Positions 5,676-6,383 of a stretch of DNA of 6,383 bases are shown in pieces (the stretch's first letter is position 1; each line of letters opens with the position of its first letter). The notes under the pieces were generated by a model, which searched no databases, had not been told where the DNA came from, and saw only the letters and a program-made list of their open reading frames with translations. This DNA is from an uncultured Collinsella sp. GTDB taxonomy: Bacteria; Actinomycetota; Coriobacteriia; Coriobacteriales; Coriobacteriaceae. The DNA is taken from assembly GCA_900545615.1 (NCBI GenBank), contig UQZM01000078.1, forward strand, positions 1 to 6,383. Reading direction: 5' to 3'. The position numbers and the translations under genes were made by a program.

Positions 5676-5743
5676 ATGCGGGCCTCCTTTCGCATCCCGG
5701 TTCCGTGGTTGGCTTAATTACCTACCTCCTTTGTGTGTTTTGA

Positions 5744-5772
5744 ATAGTATGAGCATTGTTTCCCTCGGTCAA
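5744..5772 (-). promoter_or_regulatory. metY promoter
   Basis: On the complement, TTGACC (-35, 5767-5772) and TACTAT (-10, 5744-5749) are separated by exactly 17 bases; together they deviate from the sigma70 consensus at only three positions. The predicted start is near 5737, giving a leader of about 178 bases before the metY ATG. No better pair is present in the divergent spacer. Confidence 0.72.
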
Positions 5773-5792
5773 TCACTTAAAAGCGCTAACCT

Positions 5793-5813
5793 GTTATCGG
5801 TTTTATAGATAAC
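5793..5813. promoter_or_regulatory. LysR-type regulator binding palindrome
   Basis: GTTATC-N9-GATAAC is a perfect 6-bp dyad in the lysR/metY spacer. Its centre (5803) is about -66 from the predicted metY start, the classical position of the LysR-family recognition site. The right arm overlaps the candidate lysR -10 (TATAGA, 5804-5809), so the same site could also mediate autorepression. The dyad and spacing are seen; binding is inferred from family behaviour. Confidence 0.62.
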
Positions 5814-5832
5814 ACTCGAAAGGATGGCGCCG

Positions 5833-6383
5833 ATGACCCTCCAGCAGCTTCGTTTCCTGATCGCCGTAGCAGAGTCCGGCTCAATCAATGCCGCAGCTCA
5901 GCGCCTCTATACCGCTCAGTCCAACATCTCAAACGCCGTCAAAAGCCTGGAACAGGAGCTCCACTTGGAAATCTTCACGCGCTCCAGCCGCGGCGTCACA
6001 CTCACCAACGACGGCACCGAGCTTTTGGGTTATGCGCGCCAGGTTGTAGAGCAGGCCGATATGCTCGAGGCCCGCTACGAAGACGGCGGCACCCCGCAAG
6101 CCCGCCTTGCCATCTCGGCCCAGCACTACGCCTTTTCGGTCGAGGCCTTCGTCAACGTGGTCGAGCGTTGCCGCGACAGCAAGTTCGAGTTCATCATGCG
6201 CGAAACCACCACATCGCAGATCATCGATGACGTCCGCGCGTTTCGCAGCGATATCGGCATCCTCTATCTGGATGACTTTAACGCTCGCGTCCTGCAGAAA
6301 GCCTTTACCGACGCGCGTGCGAGCTTCCATCCCCTCTTTGACGCAAAGGTCCACGTATTCGTAAGCGAGCGCCACCCGCTCGC
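5833..6383 (+). CDS. LysR-family transcriptional regulator (3' end outside window)
   Basis: The first 183 residues of a LysR-type regulator; the frame is still open at the window end (family length about 290-310). Residues 1-60 are the winged helix-turn-helix: MTLQQLRFLIAVAESGSINAA, then AAQRLYTAQSNISNAVKSLE and LEIFTRSSRGVTLTNDG, all family-typical. From about residue 90 the periplasmic-binding-protein-like effector domain begins (RLAISAQHYAF, then DIGILYLDDFN, and HVFVSERHPL). The start is placed at ATG 5833: AAAGGA (5819-5824) is 8 bases away and the protein then begins with the usual MTLQQLR, whereas ATG 5824 overlaps its ribosome binding site. It is divergent from metY and shares a dyad operator with it. 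A role in methionine/cysteine synthesis control, perhaps sensing a pathway intermediate, is inferred from context only. Confidence 0.93.
   Translation, partial: MTLQQLRFLIAVAESGSINAAAQRLYTAQSNISNAVKSLEQELHLEIFTRSSRGVTLTNDGTELLGYARQVVEQADMLEARYEDGGTPQARLAISAQHYAFSVEAFVNVVERCRDSKFEFIMRETTTSQIIDDVRAFRSDIGILYLDDFNARVLQKAFTDARASFHPLFDAKVHVFVSERHPL

Noticed and set aside
5560..5718. N-terminal extension of metY from TTG 5670 or ATT 5718
   Set aside because: The frame is open, but the family's N-terminus and the AAGGAG with 6-base spacing both point to ATG 5559.
5560..5737. SAM or other known riboswitch ahead of metY
   Set aside because: No SAM-I, SAM-II or SAM-IV core sequence pattern was recognised on reading the leader; a covariance-model scan would be decisive.
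5929..6375. 148-codon minus-strand frame opposite the LysR gene
   Set aside because: Antisense shadow; the plus strand encodes an unmistakable LysR protein.
1..6383. Defence system, phage, CRISPR, insertion sequence or biosynthetic cluster
   Set aside because: No transposase, integrase, repeat-spacer array or defence/biosynthetic core gene is present; the genes are mostly metabolic or regulatory, with two uncharacterised proteins.

Overview
The window is a high-GC (about 60% by eye) bacterial chromosomal segment. Gene style, strong AGGAGG-type ribosome binding sites, a PLP sulfhydrylase next to a divergent LysR regulator, and the flavour of the predicted proteins suggest an anaerobic gut actinobacterium of the Coriobacteriia, probably Collinsella or a close relative. 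That assignment is inference from protein style; no rRNA or marker gene is present.

Layout, left to right. (1) 1-53: a near-perfect 18-bp inverted repeat at the very edge, possibly a REP/MITE-like element or a terminator stem. (2) 71-1261 (-): an aldo/keto reductase with a C-terminal double [4Fe-4S] ferredoxin module. (3) 1262-1741: a mostly non-coding stretch holding a terminator-like hairpin on the minus strand, a 64-codon C-terminal remnant of a cyclase (kynurenine formamidase-like) gene, and a second hairpin with a T-run just before the next gene. (4) 1742-2656 (+): a ketopantoate-reductase-family gene with its active-site residues intact, closed by a strong terminator. (5) 2767-2973 (-): a 68-aa two-helix membrane protein with a very good ribosome binding site. 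(6) 3160-3936 (-): a secreted 258-aa protein with signal peptide, alanine/glutamate-rich coiled coil and a small Cys-containing C-terminal module. (7) 4249-5559 (-): metY, O-acetylhomoserine sulfhydrylase, with a textbook terminator. (8) 5833-6383 (+): a LysR-type regulator, cut by the window end.

The functional core is the divergent lysR/metY pair. The 273-bp spacer holds a good sigma70-type promoter for metY (TTGACC-N17-TACTAT), a GTTATC-N9-GATAAC palindrome centred near -66 of the predicted metY start (the classical LysR recognition position), and a roughly 178-nt metY leader. The leader contains a 17-codon open frame with an ideal ribosome binding site, two Cys codons, and one anti-Shine-Dalgarno segment that could pair with several AGGAG copies, including the metY site. 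I read this as a candidate Cys-responsive leader under LysR control; it is the most interesting item here. I see no phage, IS, CRISPR, tRNA or rRNA.
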